From Phaeodactylibacter xiamenensis (GTDB lineage Bacteria; Bacteroidota; Bacteroidia; Chitinophagales; Saprospiraceae), in NCBI RefSeq assembly GCF_000759025.1, contig NZ_JPOS01000012.1, positions 310,001 through 374,000 on the forward strand: 64,000 bases of DNA. The letters are read 5' to 3'. Both the position numbers and the translations under genes were made by a program. Shown one piece after another: positions 33,642 to 42,512 of this stretch. Under the pieces are notes generated by a model. That model did no database searches, was not told the origin of the DNA, and was given only the letters and a program-made list of their open reading frames with translations. Within the stretch, counting starts at the first letter, position 1. Each line of letters begins with the position of its first letter.

Positions 33642-34937
33642 GTGGCAAAACGGCAAAATGTCCGCATCGACCTCAACCTCAATATCCGGGGGCTGAAGAA
33701 ATCCGCAACCTTAGCCATCAACGAAAAGTCCCGCGAACTGCAGGAGCAGGGGCGGCAAGTGTACAAACTGGGCTTTGGGCAGTCCCCTTTCCCGGTACCG
33801 GACCCCGTAGTGGAAAGCCTGCGGCAGCACGCCCATGAGAAGGACTACCTTCCGGTAAAAGGCTTACCGGCTCTACGGCAGGCTATTGCCGGCTTTTACG
33901 AGCGGCAGCAGGGCATAAAGCGGACCGCCGAGGATGTGCTCATCGGGCCAGGCTCAAAGGAACTGCTCTTCATTCTCCAACTCGCTTATTACGGCGACCT
34001 GGTTATTCCGACACCCAGCTGGGTCTCTTATTCTCCACAGGCTATCATTCTGGGGCGGCGGGTCAATTGGGTAAAAACCCATCAGGAAAATGACTGGCGC
34101 CTGACACCGGAGGAACTGGAGAGCATCTGTGAGACTGACCCTGAGCGCCCGCGCATTGTCATTCTCAACTACCCGGCCAACCCCACCGGTGCCACGTACA
34201 CCGCAGACCGGCTAAAGAAAATCGCAGAGGTGGCACGAAAATACAAGGTTATCCTGCTGTCTGATGAAATCTACGGGGAACTCCACCACTCCGGCCAGCA
34301 CGTCAGTATAGCCAGGTACTACCCCGAGGGCACCATCATCAGCAGCGGGCTTTCGAAGTGGTGTGGCGCAGGTGGCTGGCGGCTGGGCATGTTTGTATTT
34401 CCGGAAGAACTCCGGTGGCTGCTTGATGCCATGGCTATTGTGGCCAGCGAAACCTTTACCTCTACCAGTGCACCCATACAGTATGCGGCGGTGGAAGCGT
34501 TCCGCCCCCACGAGGAAATTGACCGGTATCTTCGGGATGCACAGCGCATCCTCAGGAGTGTAGGCCGGCACTTCCACAGCCGCCTGACTCAAATGCGGGT
34601 ATTTGCACCCAAGCCGGCAGGCGGTTTTTATCTGTTCCCCAATTTTGCGTTTTACCAAAGCAACCTGAGTAATAAAGGGATCAGCAACAGCGGGCAGCTC
34701 TGTGAGCGCCTTTTGGAAGATACCGGCATCGCCCTGCTCCCGAGTTATGACTTTGGCCGCCCTTCTGAAGAACTGACGGCCAGACTGTCGTACGTAGACT
34801 TCGATGGCGCGATGGCCCTTCAGCTCGCCCGCACTACCTACAAAGACAAACCCCTCGATGAAGGATTCGTCAGAGCCTGCTGCCCGGAAATGAATACAGC
34901 CTTCGATCAGCTTCAGCAGTGGCTACAGCAGAAATAG
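33642..34937 (+). CDS. Class I/II PLP-dependent aminotransferase
   Basis: 431 residues from a GTG start. Fold-type I aminotransferase features: YPANPTGATY (residues 177-186), SDEIYGELHH with the Asp that contacts the pyridine nitrogen, and the PLP Lys in SSGLSKWCGAGGWRLG (K239, phosphate Arg R247). It resembles aspartate/aromatic aminotransferases, but the substrate cannot be assigned. A separate terminator precedes it, so it is not firmly in an operon with the KamA-like gene, though both act on amino acids. Confidence 0.88.
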   Translation: MAKRQNVRIDLNLNIRGLKKSATLAINEKSRELQEQGRQVYKLGFGQSPFPVPDPVVESLRQHAHEKDYLPVKGLPALRQAIAGFYERQQGIKRTAEDVLIGPGSKELLFILQLAYYGDLVIPTPSWVSYSPQAIILGRRVNWVKTHQENDWRLTPEELESICETDPERPRIVILNYPANPTGATYTADRLKKIAEVARKYKVILLSDEIYGELHHSGQHVSIARYYPEGTIISSGLSKWCGAGGWRLGMFVFPEELRWLLDAMAIVASETFTSTSAPIQYAAVEAFRPHEEIDRYLRDAQRILRSVGRHFHSRLTQMRVFAPKPAGGFYLFPNFAFYQSNLSNKGISNSGQLCERLLEDTGIALLPSYDFGRPSEELTARLSYVDFDGAMALQLARTTYKDKPLDEGFVRACCPEMNTAFDQLQQWLQQK

Positions 34938-34947
34938 CCGGCGGGAT

Positions 34948-34986
34948 AAAAAAATCAGGTGCGCAGCTCAATGCCACACACCTGAT
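34948..34986 (-). terminator. Terminator for the 35022 gene (minus strand)
   Basis: ATCAGGTG and CACCTGAT arms (34954-34961, 34979-34986). On the minus strand the hairpin is followed by T7. It lies 36 bases past the minus-strand stop. Confidence 0.7.
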
Positions 34987-35021
34987 CGACTAAACCAAAC
35001 TAATATTTTGAAAGCACCGTG

Positions 35022-35312
35022 TCAATAAGACCGTGGCCGGAATTGATAGACATTCCTGTTTTCCAATGCTTCATCAGCGATATCCTCAAAGTGAAATTCA
35101 AGTTGTTCGCGGTCGAAGATGTCGAAGAACTGATCCCATTCCAGGTCAGACTCATCGGGGTATTCCTCTCCCGGAAAACGGAACCGGACCCGGTCGTTAA
35201 TTTTCTCCCCATCGAAGTTGCGCACCTCGACTGGCCGGGCTTCCCGGGCTTCTGCCCATGACAGGATATCTTCGTGTTCGTGAGTTGATATGCGACTTCC
35301 GTCCCTTTTCAT
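35022..35312 (-). CDS. Small conserved protein, function unknown
   Basis: 96 residues from the ATG at 35312 (an earlier Met at 35348 adds 12 poorly fitting residues). The pattern STHEHEDILSWAEAREARPV, RFRFPGE and LEWDQFFDIFDREQLEFHFE belongs to a small, widespread family that is often mislabelled '1,4-alpha-glucan branching enzyme' in databases although far too short. The product is acidic and cytoplasmic. It has its own terminator and no operon partner. Function is unknown. Confidence 0.7.
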   Translation of the reverse strand: MKRDGSRISTHEHEDILSWAEAREARPVEVRNFDGEKINDRVRFRFPGEEYPDESDLEWDQFFDIFDREQLEFHFEDIADEALENRNVYQFRPRSY

Positions 35313-35487
35313 ATTTAACTTTTTGATTTTCAGTAATTTATTATACAACGGATTTTAGGGTCATATGCTCATTGCATCTCCCATTTTTCCGAAACCTCCG
35401 CCTAAGAATGTTAATTTTTGAGCATCAGGAAGCGAATTGCGCTCAAAAAGGCTCTACGAAAGGAACCGATTATCGAGAAAACGACCT

Positions 35488-36135
35488 ATGATATTCAACC
35501 GCGCCCCTATAATGTTGCTTTTGATGGCTTTCTGGGCATGCAGCAAAGATGCGCCACTGTCTGAGCCGTTACCAACGCTACCGCCATCTGTACCTGCTAA
35601 TCAGTACTTGCAGCTTAGCCCGGGCAATGCATGGGTTTATCAAAGCCGGAACATCAATTTACAAACCGGTGACACCCTTTCGCTTTCCAAACTGGACAGT
35701 ATTCGTGTCGCCTCCGATACCTTCATTGACCGGGCACTCTACCACGTGCAAAAAGGCACCCGTCTGGGCGCGGCTTTCGAGTCCGTTCTCCGGGTTTCCG
35801 GCCCTGAAGCCGTAGACACCTCCGGCCAGCTTTACTTCTCCACTCAAATCAACAAGAGCAACTTCAGCGTGCCCCACAGCCTACTTCCTGAAAACGCACA
35901 ATCTGCAACCGGCAGCATTGATGAGGGGCCGGTATTGACCACGGCCTATGGCACTTATGCCACCCGGGCCTACTCAATGGAAGTGGCTCTGTATACGCCT
36001 GACGGAGATAACCCCGAGATCCGTTACGATACGCTTTTCTTTGCGCAGGACGTGGGCTTGCTGCGCTACGTACAGCATCATCCAAGCCATGATCTGCGTG
36101 TGGAAATGGATTTACTCAGAGCCTACCTTCGATAA
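35488..36135 (+). CDS. Predicted lipoprotein, unknown function
   Basis: 215 residues from the ATG at 35488 (an upstream TTG at 35437 adds 17 basic residues). Signal sequence APIMLLLMAFWACS has a lipobox ending at Cys18, so the product is likely lipid-anchored. The mature part is beta-rich (LQLSPGNAWVYQSRNI, LLRYVQHHPSHDLRVEMDLL), similar to Bacteroidota lipoproteins that read as 'G-x-W-x-Y' beta-sandwiches. I do not recognise a named family. It sits alone between the divergent small gene and the TauE/SafE gene. Confidence 0.65.
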   Translation: MIFNRAPIMLLLMAFWACSKDAPLSEPLPTLPPSVPANQYLQLSPGNAWVYQSRNINLQTGDTLSLSKLDSIRVASDTFIDRALYHVQKGTRLGAAFESVLRVSGPEAVDTSGQLYFSTQINKSNFSVPHSLLPENAQSATGSIDEGPVLTTAYGTYATRAYSMEVALYTPDGDNPEIRYDTLFFAQDVGLLRYVQHHPSHDLRVEMDLLRAYLR

Positions 36136-36289
36136 GTAGTGGGCCAATCCAGATAATTATCGGGATCAATTGCTCTGGTAGCTTTTACATTAAGAAGTCC
36201 CCACCCGTACGATGGTTGGTTTTGTGCCTCCTCAAAGCAAAACCCAATTGGAAAACTGATTTTTCGAGAAGCCCTAAGCCGGAAACCGC

Positions 36290-36297
36290 TACCTTTG
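36290..36297 (+). promoter_or_regulatory. Promoter -7 element for the TauE/SafE gene
   Basis: TACCTTTG, an exact TAnnTTTG match, ends 6 bases before the ATG at 36304. Transcription would start at or beside the start codon, so the mRNA may be leaderless. Confidence 0.55.
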
Positions 36298-36303
36298 GCA
36301 GCT

Positions 36304-37080
36304 ATGGATATTTCATGGCAACACCTCCTTATCGTTTTTTTTGGCAGTGCTCTGGCTGGCAGCATCAACACGCTGGCGGGCAATGGCTCAGCTATTACGC
36401 TCACCATTCTGACTGAGCTGCTGGGGCTGCCTGGCAATCTTGCCAATGGCACCAACCGCGTGGGCATCTTTACACAGAGTGCAGCGGGCTCCTATGCCTT
36501 TTTCAGGGGTGGGAAACTCGACCTATTGCGCAGCCGCTGGCCAATCCTGTTTACCATTATTGGAGCAATAGGGGGCGTAGCGGTGGCCGTGAATGTGAGC
36601 AATGAAGCCTTCCGCAGCGTCTTCCGTTTCCTGATGATTCTCATGCTTATCGTTATTCTCGTAAAGCCAAAACGCTGGCTGCGGGAATCTGACCTGAGCA
36701 AACAGACCAACCCCTGGATTGCTGTACCACTCTACCTCGCGCTGGGATTCTACGGCGGCTTCATTCAGATGGGCATGGGTGTTTTTTTTCTGGCCGTGAT
36801 GGTGTTGTATGCACGGTACAGCCTGGTTGATGCTAATGCCGTTAAGGTCTTTGTCGTGGGCGCTTACACCTTTCTCGTCATCCTGATCTTCCAATGGCAG
36901 GGGCTCATCGACTGGAAAGTGGGGCTGCTCATGGCGGTGGGGCAAACGATTGGGGGCTTTTTTACTGCACACTACGCAGCGACCTACCCTCAGGCTAATG
37001 TATGGGCGCACCGCCTGCTGGTAGCCGTGGTTTTACTGGCTATTGTGAAGCTGTTTGACTTGCATCTGCTGCTCTTTTAA
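36304..37080 (+). CDS. TauE/SafE (TSUP) family permease
   Basis: 258 residues from the ATG at 36304; a TTG at 36295 lies inside the -7 element and is unlikely. About eight membrane helices. Repeated small-residue turns fit the TSUP family, e.g. GSALAGSINTLAGNGSAITL near the start and GFYGGFIQMGMGVFFLAVMV in the second half. The family exports or takes up organosulfur anions such as sulfite or sulfoacetate; the substrate here is unknown. MarC follows 90 bases later with its own promoter. Confidence 0.88.
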   Translation: MDISWQHLLIVFFGSALAGSINTLAGNGSAITLTILTELLGLPGNLANGTNRVGIFTQSAAGSYAFFRGGKLDLLRSRWPILFTIIGAIGGVAVAVNVSNEAFRSVFRFLMILMLIVILVKPKRWLRESDLSKQTNPWIAVPLYLALGFYGGFIQMGMGVFFLAVMVLYARYSLVDANAVKVFVVGAYTFLVILIFQWQGLIDWKVGLLMAVGQTIGGFFTAHYAATYPQANVWAHRLLVAVVLLAIVKLFDLHLLLF

Positions 37081-37143
37081 ATCAGCGAAAATCTTAACCC
37101 ACAATTAATCCTGCCGGGGTTTACTTTTTCAAAATTTCGGGCA

Positions 37144-37151
37144 TACCTTTG
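37144..37151 (+). promoter_or_regulatory. Promoter -7 element for the MarC gene
   Basis: TACCTTTG, exact consensus, 19 bases before the ATG at 37171. Confidence 0.65.
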
Positions 37152-37170
37152 CGCGCTTTTTTGAGAAACC

Positions 37171-37797
37171 ATGAACACAACATCCGACATGATTAATCCA
37201 AAAGACCTCATTTCTGTATCTCTGATCCTGTTTTCTGTTATCGATATTATCGGTTCCATCCCTCTGATTATCGATATGAAGAAGCGGGGCGTGAAGATTG
37301 AATCGGCTAAAGCGTCCGTGATAGCTATGGTGCTGATGCTGTTATTCCTGTTAACCGGCCGCCCTTTGCTGAGCCTATTTGGCGTGGACGTGGAGTCCTT
37401 TGCCGTAGCGGGCTCTATTATCATCTTTTTGCTAGGCATTGAGATGGTGCTGGGCATTACGTTGTTCCGGGATGACCACCTGGAGGAAAAAACCGGAACG
37501 ATTGTGCCTATTGCCTTCCCCCTGCTGGCCGGCGCCGGTACCATGACCACTATTCTGACCCTGAAAGCCAAATACGCCCCAATTGATATTGCCCTGGGCA
37601 TTGTCCTCAATACTCTGATTGTCTTCCTGGTACTGCGCAGTAGCGACTGGATCAGCAAAAAGCTGGGCGAGAGCGGTGCCAACGTGCTCCGCAAAGTTTT
37701 TGGCATCATCCTGCTGGCGATTGCCATCAAAATTTTCCGGGAAAACTTCCACCTCATGACGAAGGTGGACCTTGCGGAACTGACGAAGCAGCTTTAA
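37171..37797 (+). CDS. MarC-family integral membrane protein
   Basis: 208 residues with about six membrane helices. The order of features matches MarC (UPF0056): SVLILFSVIDIIGSIPLII-like first helices, GSIIIFLLGIEMVLG, then AFPLLAGAGTMTTILTL (the PLLaGpG motif) and SDWISKKLGESG before the last helix. MarC was named after the mar locus, but its transport role was not confirmed; the function is unknown. It is transcribed from its own promoter upstream of the O-methyltransferase gene 38 bases away. Confidence 0.88.
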   Translation: MNTTSDMINPKDLISVSLILFSVIDIIGSIPLIIDMKKRGVKIESAKASVIAMVLMLLFLLTGRPLLSLFGVDVESFAVAGSIIIFLLGIEMVLGITLFRDDHLEEKTGTIVPIAFPLLAGAGTMTTILTLKAKYAPIDIALGIVLNTLIVFLVLRSSDWISKKLGESGANVLRKVFGIILLAIAIKIFRENFHLMTKVDLAELTKQL

Positions 37798-37835
37798 CCC
37801 TTCAACCTCTGGCCTAATTAAGCGTTGATTCGAGT

Positions 37836-38477
37836 ATGCAACGATTAGACGCTACTATTTTCGACTACTGCGAGCAATGGTCTGCACCTCCCGACCCGGT
37901 GCTGTATGAACTGGAACGGGAGACACACCTCAGGACCCTCGCCCCGCAGATGCTTTCCGGTGCCCTGCAGGGCCAGCTGCTTAAATTGTTCAGCCAACTG
38001 CAGCGACCAAAGTCTGTACTGGAAATTGGCACTTTCACCGGCTACGCCACGATCTGCCTGGCGCAGGGGCTCGTGGAGGAGGGCCGGGTGCGTACCATTG
38101 AAGCAAATCCGGAGCTGGAGTATATTATCCGGAAGTACCTGAAAAAAGCGGGACTGGAAGACAAGGTAGAAGTCCATATTGGGGATGCCATGCAGGTCAT
38201 TCCCACTCTGCCCGGCACCTTCGACCTGGTGTTCATTGATGCCGGCAAACAGTACTATCAGGCCTATTATGACCTCATCATTGACCGGGTGGAATCCGGC
38301 GGGCTGATTATTGCCGATAACGTCCTCTGGAGTGGCAAAGTGGCTACCGGTCTCCGGGAAACCGATGCCGACACGAAGCAGCTGCACGCCTTTAATGTAG
38401 CGCTGCAGGAAGACGAGCGGGTGGACAATCTGCTGCTGCCGATCCGTGATGGGCTTTTGGTGGCCCGTAAGCGGTAA
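37836..38477 (+). CDS. SAM-dependent O-methyltransferase (CCoAOMT-like)
   Basis: 213 residues. Class I methyltransferase fold with LEIGTFTGYATICLAQGL (SAM motif I), RTIEANPELE (motif II acidic residue), FDLVFIDAGKQYYQAYYDL (metal Asp and post-motif II) and IIADNVLWSGKV, the metal-site DN pair. This is the cation-dependent caffeoyl-CoA O-methyltransferase-like family, which in bacteria methylates catechols and other hydroxy groups. Substrate unknown. It may be co-transcribed with MarC, 38 bases upstream. Confidence 0.9.
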   Translation: MQRLDATIFDYCEQWSAPPDPVLYELERETHLRTLAPQMLSGALQGQLLKLFSQLQRPKSVLEIGTFTGYATICLAQGLVEEGRVRTIEANPELEYIIRKYLKKAGLEDKVEVHIGDAMQVIPTLPGTFDLVFIDAGKQYYQAYYDLIIDRVESGGLIIADNVLWSGKVATGLRETDADTKQLHAFNVALQEDERVDNLLLPIRDGLLVARKR

Positions 38478-38548
38478 GGGGGAACGTTTGGTGTAGAAAA
38501 GTTGTATATTTATAGTTAGATCTTCATCACTTCTCAAAGCTTATCGAT

Positions 38549-38782
38549 ATGGTTTCCTCTTTAGAAAATATTGAGCTTGAATACATAACGGATGATTCCG
38601 GTGCAACAACTGCCGTTAAAATACAACTCGAAGACTGGCTGAAGTTAAAAGAAGATTTGCTGAAGCTTGAAAAGATGAGCGCTGTAAACACTCCTTTGAG
38701 AAAGGCCTATGCAGAAGTGGCGCAAATGATCAAGGGGGAAGTGCCTAAAGAAGAGGCTCGGTCTTTTATTGAAGCGCTTTAA
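38549..38782 (+). CDS. Putative antitoxin of a type II toxin-antitoxin pair
   Basis: 77 residues, acidic and mostly helical (DWLKLKEDLLKLEKMSAV), with a beta-strand start ENIELEYITDDSGATTAVKI. No known DNA-binding motif is clear. Identification rests on position: it is 11 bases upstream of a RelE/ParE-like toxin gene and has the typical antitoxin size and charge. A near-consensus -7 string (TATATTTA) lies about 35 bases upstream. Confidence 0.7.
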   Translation: MVSSLENIELEYITDDSGATTAVKIQLEDWLKLKEDLLKLEKMSAVNTPLRKAYAEVAQMIKGEVPKEEARSFIEAL

Positions 38783-38793
38783 TCTTTGCCCCG

Positions 38794-39165
38794 ATGGTTG
38801 TAGTTTACCTGACCTCCACGTTCAAAAAGACAGCCAAGCGGTTGAGCAAAAAATATAGGTCATTAAAAAAGGATTTACTAGGGCTGATTACAGAGCTGGA
38901 GGAGAACCCTGTAAAAGGGATCAAAATTGGCGAAAACACTTACAAGATAAGGCTAGCTGTAAAAAGCAAAGGAAAAGGCAAAAGTGGCGGCCTGCGAGTT
39001 ATCACTTTCCTTTACAGCAGAATAGCAGATACCGAAAGCCAAGAAGTTTACTTACTTGACCTTTTCGACAAATCAGACTTAGATAATTTGCCAAAGTCCT
39101 ATATCCAAAACCTTGTAGCTCTACTGGAACAGGAGCTTACGGAACAAACGCAGGAAGAAGAATAA
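38794..39165 (+). CDS. RelE/ParE-family toxin
   Basis: 123 residues, strongly basic in its first 80. The features fit the RelE/ParE fold: TSTFKKTAKRLSKKYRSLKK, LEENPVKGIKIGENTYKIRL, SKGKGKSGGLRVITFLYS and YLLDLFDKSDLDNL. Toxins of this fold are ribosome-dependent mRNA interferases (RelE) or gyrase inhibitors (ParE); which applies cannot be told. The acidic C-terminal tail (EQELTEQTQEEE) is longer than usual. It is partnered with the preceding antitoxin-like gene, and uvrB begins 13 bases after it. Confidence 0.85.
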   Translation: MVVVYLTSTFKKTAKRLSKKYRSLKKDLLGLITELEENPVKGIKIGENTYKIRLAVKSKGKGKSGGLRVITFLYSRIADTESQEVYLLDLFDKSDLDNLPKSYIQNLVALLEQELTEQTQEEE

Positions 39166-39178
39166 ATAACAAATTTCT

Positions 39179-41203
39179 ATGCCCTTCAATCTCCAATCCC
39201 CCTTCAGCCCCACCGGCGATCAGCCACAGGCCATTGAGCAGCTCATTCAGGGTGTGGAAGGGGGAGAACAGGCGCAGGTACTGCTCGGCGTAACCGGCTC
39301 CGGTAAGACCTTTACCATGGCCAACGCCATTGCCCGCCTGAACCGCCCGACCCTTATTCTCACCCACAATAAAACCCTGACTGCACAGCTCTACGGCGAA
39401 TTCAAGGAATTTTTCCCCGATAATGCGGTGGAGTACTTTGTCTCCTACTACGATTACTATCAGCCGGAAGCCTACATTTCCACTACCGATACCTTTATTG
39501 AGAAAGACCTTGCCATCAACGAAGAAGTGGATAAGCTGCGGCTCAGGGCGACCTCCTCGCTCCTGTCGGGGCGGCGCGACATCATCATCGTGGCCTCTGT
39601 GTCCTGCATCTATGGTATGGGCAACCCGGAAGACTACAAAAGCAGCATTATCCGGATCAAAGTGGGACAGACAATCTCCCGGAACAACTTCCTGTACAGC
39701 CTTGTGAACAGCCTGTATTCGCGCACCGAGACTGACTTCCGGCGGGCGACCTTCCGCGTGAAGGGCGATACCGTTGACATCAACCTGCCCTATGTTGACT
39801 TCGGCTACCGGGTAGTTTTCTTCGGGGACGAGATTGAGTCCATTGACCGCATTGAGATTGAAACCGGCAAGCGGATTGAAGGCATGGAAACCGCGGCGAT
39901 TTTCCCTGCCAACCTGTACATCGCCCCCAAAGACCGCATGAATCAGATCATCCGGGACATTGAGGATGAACTGCACGAACAGGAGAAATACTTTGAGCGC
40001 GAACTCCGCTTCCTCGAAGCCAAGCGCATCAAGGAGCGGACTACCTTCGACCTGGAGATGATCCGGGAACTGGGCTATTGCAACGGCGTCGAAAACTACT
40101 CCCGTTTCTTTGATGGCCGCCGCCCGGGCACCCGCCCCTTCTGCCTGCTCGATTACTTCCCGGACGACTACCTCATGATTATTGATGAGAGCCACGTGAC
40201 GGTGCCTCAGGTCCGGGGTATGTACGGAGGCGACCGCGCCCGAAAGCTGAGCCTGGTAGACAATGGCTTCCGCCTGCCCTCGGCCATGGACAACCGCCCG
40301 CTGAATTTCTCTGAATTTGAATCCCTCATCAATCAGGTCGTCTTCGTGAGTGCGACGCCGGGCGACTACGAGCTGGAAAAAACCGGAGGTGAACTGGTGG
40401 AGCAAATCATTCGCCCCACCGGCCTGCTCGACCCGCCCATTGAAGTGCGTCCGAGTATGAATCAGATTGATGACCTCATGGAAGAAATTCAAAAGCGTAT
40501 CGAACGGGAGGAGCGTGTACTGGTCACCACCCTCACCAAGCGAATGGCCGAGGAACTGACCAAATACCTGCAGCAGATGAATATCAAGGTCCGCTACATC
40601 CACAGTGAGGTGGACACGATGGAGCGGGTGGAAATCCTGCGTGACCTCCGCCTGGGTGAATTTGATGTGCTTGTTGGGGTCAACCTTCTGCGGGAAGGGC
40701 TCGACTTGCCGGAAGTGTCTCTTGTTGCCATTATCGATGCTGACAAGGAAGGATTCCTGCGCAACAACCGCTCCCTGACCCAGACCGCCGGACGGGCAGC
40801 CCGAAACTCTAATGGCCTAGTCATCTTCTACGCCGACAAGATCACCGATGCCATGCAAAGCACCATCGACGAGACCAACCGCCGGCGTTCCATACAGACA
40901 GCGTACAACGAGGAGCACGGCATCACCCCACAGACTGTCCGCAAGAGCCGGGACGAAATTATGGCCAAGAAGTCCATTCTCGACATCCGGGGCAATCAGA
41001 AGCGTGCCTATGTGGAGCCTGAAGAACCCAGCCTCGCTGCTGATCCGGTGCTACAATACATGAGCCGCGACAAGGTGGAGAAGATGATCGAAGATACCGA
41101 GCGTAAGATGAAAAAGGCAGCCAAGGAACTGGATTTCATCTCAGCTGCACAATTCCGGGACGAGCTCTTTGCGCTGAAGAAAAAGCTGAAGGAAGTGGCC
41201 TAA
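39179..41203 (+). CDS. uvrB: Excinuclease ABC subunit B
   Basis: 674 residues, standard size. UvrB of nucleotide excision repair: it verifies damage handed over by UvrA and recruits UvrC. Walker A LLGVTGSGKT (K43), beta-hairpin YYDYYQPEAYI, SSLLSGRRDIIIVASVSCIYG, helicase motif LDYFPDDYLMIIDESH, and the C-terminal UVR domain AAKELDFISAAQFRDEL that binds UvrC. All parts are complete. It follows the toxin-antitoxin genes at 13 bases but is probably independently expressed. A strong hairpin lies just after it. Confidence 0.97.
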   Translation: MPFNLQSPFSPTGDQPQAIEQLIQGVEGGEQAQVLLGVTGSGKTFTMANAIARLNRPTLILTHNKTLTAQLYGEFKEFFPDNAVEYFVSYYDYYQPEAYISTTDTFIEKDLAINEEVDKLRLRATSSLLSGRRDIIIVASVSCIYGMGNPEDYKSSIIRIKVGQTISRNNFLYSLVNSLYSRTETDFRRATFRVKGDTVDINLPYVDFGYRVVFFGDEIESIDRIEIETGKRIEGMETAAIFPANLYIAPKDRMNQIIRDIEDELHEQEKYFERELRFLEAKRIKERTTFDLEMIRELGYCNGVENYSRFFDGRRPGTRPFCLLDYFPDDYLMIIDESHVTVPQVRGMYGGDRARKLSLVDNGFRLPSAMDNRPLNFSEFESLINQVVFVSATPGDYELEKTGGELVEQIIRPTGLLDPPIEVRPSMNQIDDLMEEIQKRIEREERVLVTTLTKRMAEELTKYLQQMNIKVRYIHSEVDTMERVEILRDLRLGEFDVLVGVNLLREGLDLPEVSLVAIIDADKEGFLRNNRSLTQTAGRAARNSNGLVIFYADKITDAMQSTIDETNRRRSIQTAYNEEHGITPQTVRKSRDEIMAKKSILDIRGNQKRAYVEPEEPSLAADPVLQYMSRDKVEKMIEDTERKMKKAAKELDFISAAQFRDELFALKKKLKEVA

Positions 41204-41212
41204 AAGTACAAA

Positions 41213-41250
41213 GGCAGGTGCTGATCATGCTCAACACCTGCCCGGTATTT
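41213..41250. terminator. Shared terminator between uvrB and argJ
   Basis: GGCAGGTG (41213-41220) pairs with CACCTGCC (41235-41242). T-rich sequence follows on both strands (CGGTATTTCTTT to the right; TTTGTACTTTTA on the minus strand), so it can serve both convergent genes. Confidence 0.65.
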
Positions 41251-41268
41251 CTTTCCGTAACAGACCAA

Positions 41269-42498
41269 TCAGGTTGTATAAACCGAGTTGAACATTACAT
41301 AATCCGTTGTCAGGTCAGCTCCCCAGCCAACGCCCTGCCCGTCGCCGGCATTCATATCCAGCCGGATGCGCAGGTGAGACTCCCGAAGCAGCCGCTTGAC
41401 GTGGTTGCGGTCGAAGTCTGCGGGCTTTCCTTTGTCCAGTACCTGTATCAAAGTCTCATTATCGCCCAGATGCAGATCGACATTAGCGTAGTCGAATGGC
41501 ACACCGGCATTGCCCGCCGCACAAACAATACGCCCCCAGTTAGGATCACGCCCGAACATGGCAGCCTTCACCAGGGTGGAGTCCGAAATTTCGCGGACCA
41601 GCGTGCGCGCCACTTTGTCAGAGGGTGCACCGACAACCTGATACTCAATGAACTTGGACGCCCCTTCCCCATCGGAGATGATCAGCTTTGCGAGGTGGAC
41701 CATCATTTCCTCCAGTCGATTGCGGAACAGCTGATACCCTTCATCCTTTTCTGACTTGATCATTTCATTCCCGGCCATGCCGTTGCAGAGTACAGCCACC
41801 ATGTCATTGGTAGAGGTATCCCCATCTACCGTGATCATATTAAAAGACAGGTCGACACACTCTTTTACCGCTTTGTTCAGCAGCTTAGGCTCGATGGCCA
41901 GGTCGCAGACGATAAAGCCGAGCATAGTCGCCATATTGGGGTGGATCATACCCGACCCTTTAGAGATACCCGCAATATTAATGGTGGTGCCATTCAGGTC
42001 GAAATCCATGAAGCCCTCTTTGGCGAAGGTGTCGGTGGTCAGGATGGCGTTGGCCGCAAAAGAGCCGGCTTTAGCATCATTGGAAAGCTTCGCCATATTC
42101 TCGCGAATGCCTGAGACGACATCCTCAGTTGGGAAAGGCTCACCGATCAGACCGGTAGAGGCTACAATGACCAGCTCTTTTTCGATACCTAGTTCTTCGG
42201 CAGCCGACTGCGCCATGGCTTCAGCTGCCAGGCGGCCCTGCTCGCCGGTACAGGCATTAGCATTGCCGGCATTACAAACGATGAGCTGGGCTTTCCCGCT
42301 TTTGATGTGCTCCCGGGAAAGCTTGACCGGTTCGGCCACCACTTCGTTCTGAGTGAAAGTACAAGCCGCACTGGCAGGCACTTCCGAGTAAATAAGCGCC
42401 AGGTCACGCCGCATCGACTTGATACCAATGTGTGCGCCCCAGCATTTGATGCCCCGGACCGTGGTAAGGTTTCTTATCATTTTGTTGTTGGTGTTCAT
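41269..42498 (-). CDS. argJ: Glutamate N-acetyltransferase / acetylornithine transferase ArgJ
   Basis: 409 residues. ArgJ moves the acetyl group from N-acetylornithine back to glutamate, giving ornithine and recycling the acetyl group. The self-cleavage site that creates the nucleophile is intact: HPNMATMLGF, with T191 as the new N-terminus of the beta chain; the family's GSGMIHP precedes it. It is the last gene of a seven-gene operon, 14 bases after argC. With argB, argC and argD it completes glutamate to ornithine. No carbamoyltransferase or argG/argH is present in the window. Confidence 0.95.
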   Translation of the reverse strand: MNTNNKMIRNLTTVRGIKCWGAHIGIKSMRRDLALIYSEVPASAACTFTQNEVVAEPVKLSREHIKSGKAQLIVCNAGNANACTGEQGRLAAEAMAQSAAEELGIEKELVIVASTGLIGEPFPTEDVVSGIRENMAKLSNDAKAGSFAANAILTTDTFAKEGFMDFDLNGTTINIAGISKGSGMIHPNMATMLGFIVCDLAIEPKLLNKAVKECVDLSFNMITVDGDTSTNDMVAVLCNGMAGNEMIKSEKDEGYQLFRNRLEEMMVHLAKLIISDGEGASKFIEYQVVGAPSDKVARTLVREISDSTLVKAAMFGRDPNWGRIVCAAGNAGVPFDYANVDLHLGDNETLIQVLDKGKPADFDRNHVKRLLRESHLRIRLDMNAGDGQGVGWGADLTTDYVMFNSVYTT

Positions 42499-42512
42499 GC
42501 AGTATATAGGGT

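Noticed and set aside
39137-40603. 488-codon open frame on the minus strand
   Set aside because: It lies opposite uvrB, whose motifs are complete, and shows no domain features; a mirror of a GC-rich coding frame.
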